From a bacterium (GTDB lineage Bacteria > Verrucomicrobiota > Verrucomicrobiia > Chthoniobacterales > Terrimicrobiaceae): DNA of 5,790 nucleotides. Location of the stretch: contig RFZT01000164.1 of NCBI GenBank assembly GCA_009920585.1, forward strand, positions 1 to 5,790. Direction: 5' to 3'. Every line of letters starts with the position of its first letter. The stretch's first letter is position 1. A program made the translations under genes and the position numbers. Below the pieces are notes generated by a model, which saw nothing but the letters and a program-made list of their open reading frames with translations, was not told the origin of the DNA and searched no databases. Of this stretch, positions 5,220 through 5,790 are shown piece after piece.

Positions 5220-5790
5220 TCAAGGAGCAGGCAATAGTGCCCAGACGGTGGAGGACGGAGTCTCACCAAAAAAATCAGGGGGAGGGGGGACAATTTGGAA
5301 ACGAGTTTCCGGCGGCAGGATTCCGCTGGCTGTGGAAATGAGATCGCGTGTCGTCCATCCTGAGAAATTGGTGGAAAGCAAAATAGCCCCGCCCGGAGAA
5401 ACAATTTCGCTGGTTGCAGCGAGGAGGGCGCCGAAATCCCGCTCGACCCGAAAGGTTTTTCCCGACCCAGCACGCCCGAATGTGGGCGGATCAAGAATCA
5501 CCGTGTCGAATTTTTCACCACGCTTCGCCAAGCGTCGCAGGTAGGCAGGCACATCCTCAGGAACAAACCGGTGCGAGGTGGTCGCGATGCCGTTCAATTC
5601 GAAATTACGGCGACCACGTTGTAGCGAAGACTTCGAGACGTCCACGCTCACGGTTTCCGCGCCGAGGTGACCAGCGGCGACGGAAAAAGCACACGTGTAG
5701 GCAAACGTATTTAAGAGACGTGCTGGTTTTCGCGCCCTGACGAATTCTCGATTCGCGCGCTGGTCCGTGAAAAGCCCGACGGAATAACTC
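5220..5790 (-). CDS. Class I SAM-dependent RNA methyltransferase (RlmI/RlmK-like, COG1092), N-terminus beyond the window
   Basis: C-terminal 189 residues of a Rossmann-fold methyltransferase that uses S-adenosylmethionine, most likely on large-subunit rRNA in the cytoplasm. The frame is open through the right edge. Visible order: GLFTDQRANREFV (5-17), which matches the conserved G-x-F-x-D-Q-R entry of this family; SAM-binding motif I LLNTFAYTCAFSVAAGHLGA (25-44); the ribose-binding acidic D50 in VSVDVSK (47-53); RRNFELNGI (60-68); catalytic motif IV ILDPPTFGR (98-106); and LLSTNFSGWT (137-146) after the PGG turn. A GTG inside motif I (5651) would give a shorter protein but would cut the SAM-binding site, so the true start lies beyond 5790. 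RlmI (m5C1962) and RlmK (m7G2069) belong to the same broad family, and the N-terminal domain needed to choose between them is not visible. The STNFS segment has no cysteine where RlmI-type enzymes commonly show one. Confidence 0.9.
   Translation of the reverse strand, partial: SYSVGLFTDQRANREFVRARKPARLLNTFAYTCAFSVAAGHLGAETVSVDVSKSSLQRGRRNFELNGIATTSHRFVPEDVPAYLRRLAKRGEKFDTVILDPPTFGRAGSGKTFRVERDFGALLAATSEIVSPGGAILLSTNFSGWTTRDLISTASGILPPETRFQIVPPPPDFFGETPSSTVWALLPAP

Noticed and set aside
5268..5290. A7 and G-rich runs near the methyltransferase C-terminus as a frameshift site
   Set aside because: The minus-strand frame reads through them as VPPPPDFFGE and ends normally 15 residues later, so no frameshift needs to be invoked.
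4949..5494. 181-codon open frame on the minus strand, with a GTG 5 bases after GGAGGGAG
   Set aside because: It overlaps the methyltransferase in the wrong frame, and its part after the GTG is Cys/Arg-rich and not protein-like, while the 4633-5187 frame reads as a normal helical protein.

Overview
The window carries eight genes, all on the minus strand and packed almost end to end, so transcription runs from the right edge to the left. Both edge genes are cut by the window. The DNA is moderately GC-rich. I infer a Gram-negative-type bacterium, most plausibly Verrucomicrobiota. The clues are a clpS gene joined to a DUF2017 gene, a single-domain secreted D,D-carboxypeptidase, a TPR protein with an export signal, and internal gene starts with poor Shine-Dalgarno sequences. 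No taxonomic marker is present, so this is only a suggestion.

Layout from right to left (5' to 3' of transcription): (1) 5790-5220, the C-terminal part of a class I SAM-dependent RNA methyltransferase of the RlmI/RlmK-like type (COG1092). (2) 5187-4633, a 184-residue Ala-rich helical protein with no secure family, possibly a distant UreF-like protein. (3) 4625-4335, ClpS, the N-degron adaptor of the ClpAP/ClpCP protease. (4) 4335-3856, a DUF2017 protein, the family found beside clpS in actinobacteria. (5) After a 58-base gap, 3797-3000, ProC, pyrroline-5-carboxylate reductase. (6) 3003-2329, an exported TPR protein. (7) 2317-1475, an exported S11-family D-alanyl-D-alanine carboxypeptidase. 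(8) 1469-1, the N-terminal 489 residues of a UvrD/PcrA-like superfamily 1 DNA helicase.

Gene junctions are tight: TAATG overlap between clpS and DUF2017, ATGA overlap between proC and the TPR gene, gaps of 5, 7 and 11 bases elsewhere. This suggests one or two polycistronic units. The only breaks are 32 bases (5188-5219) and 58 bases (3798-3855). I see no convincing sigma-70 promoter or rho-independent terminator in either. The functions are mixed: RNA modification, N-degron proteolysis, proline synthesis, cell-wall trimming and DNA repair. No stretch longer than 300 bases lacks a gene, and there are no RNA genes, CRISPR arrays or mobile elements.

The points most worth a second look are an apparent clean in-frame loss of about 35-40 residues in the helicase 1B region, the clpS-DUF2017 pair outside its best-known actinobacterial setting, and the unassigned gene directly upstream of clpS.
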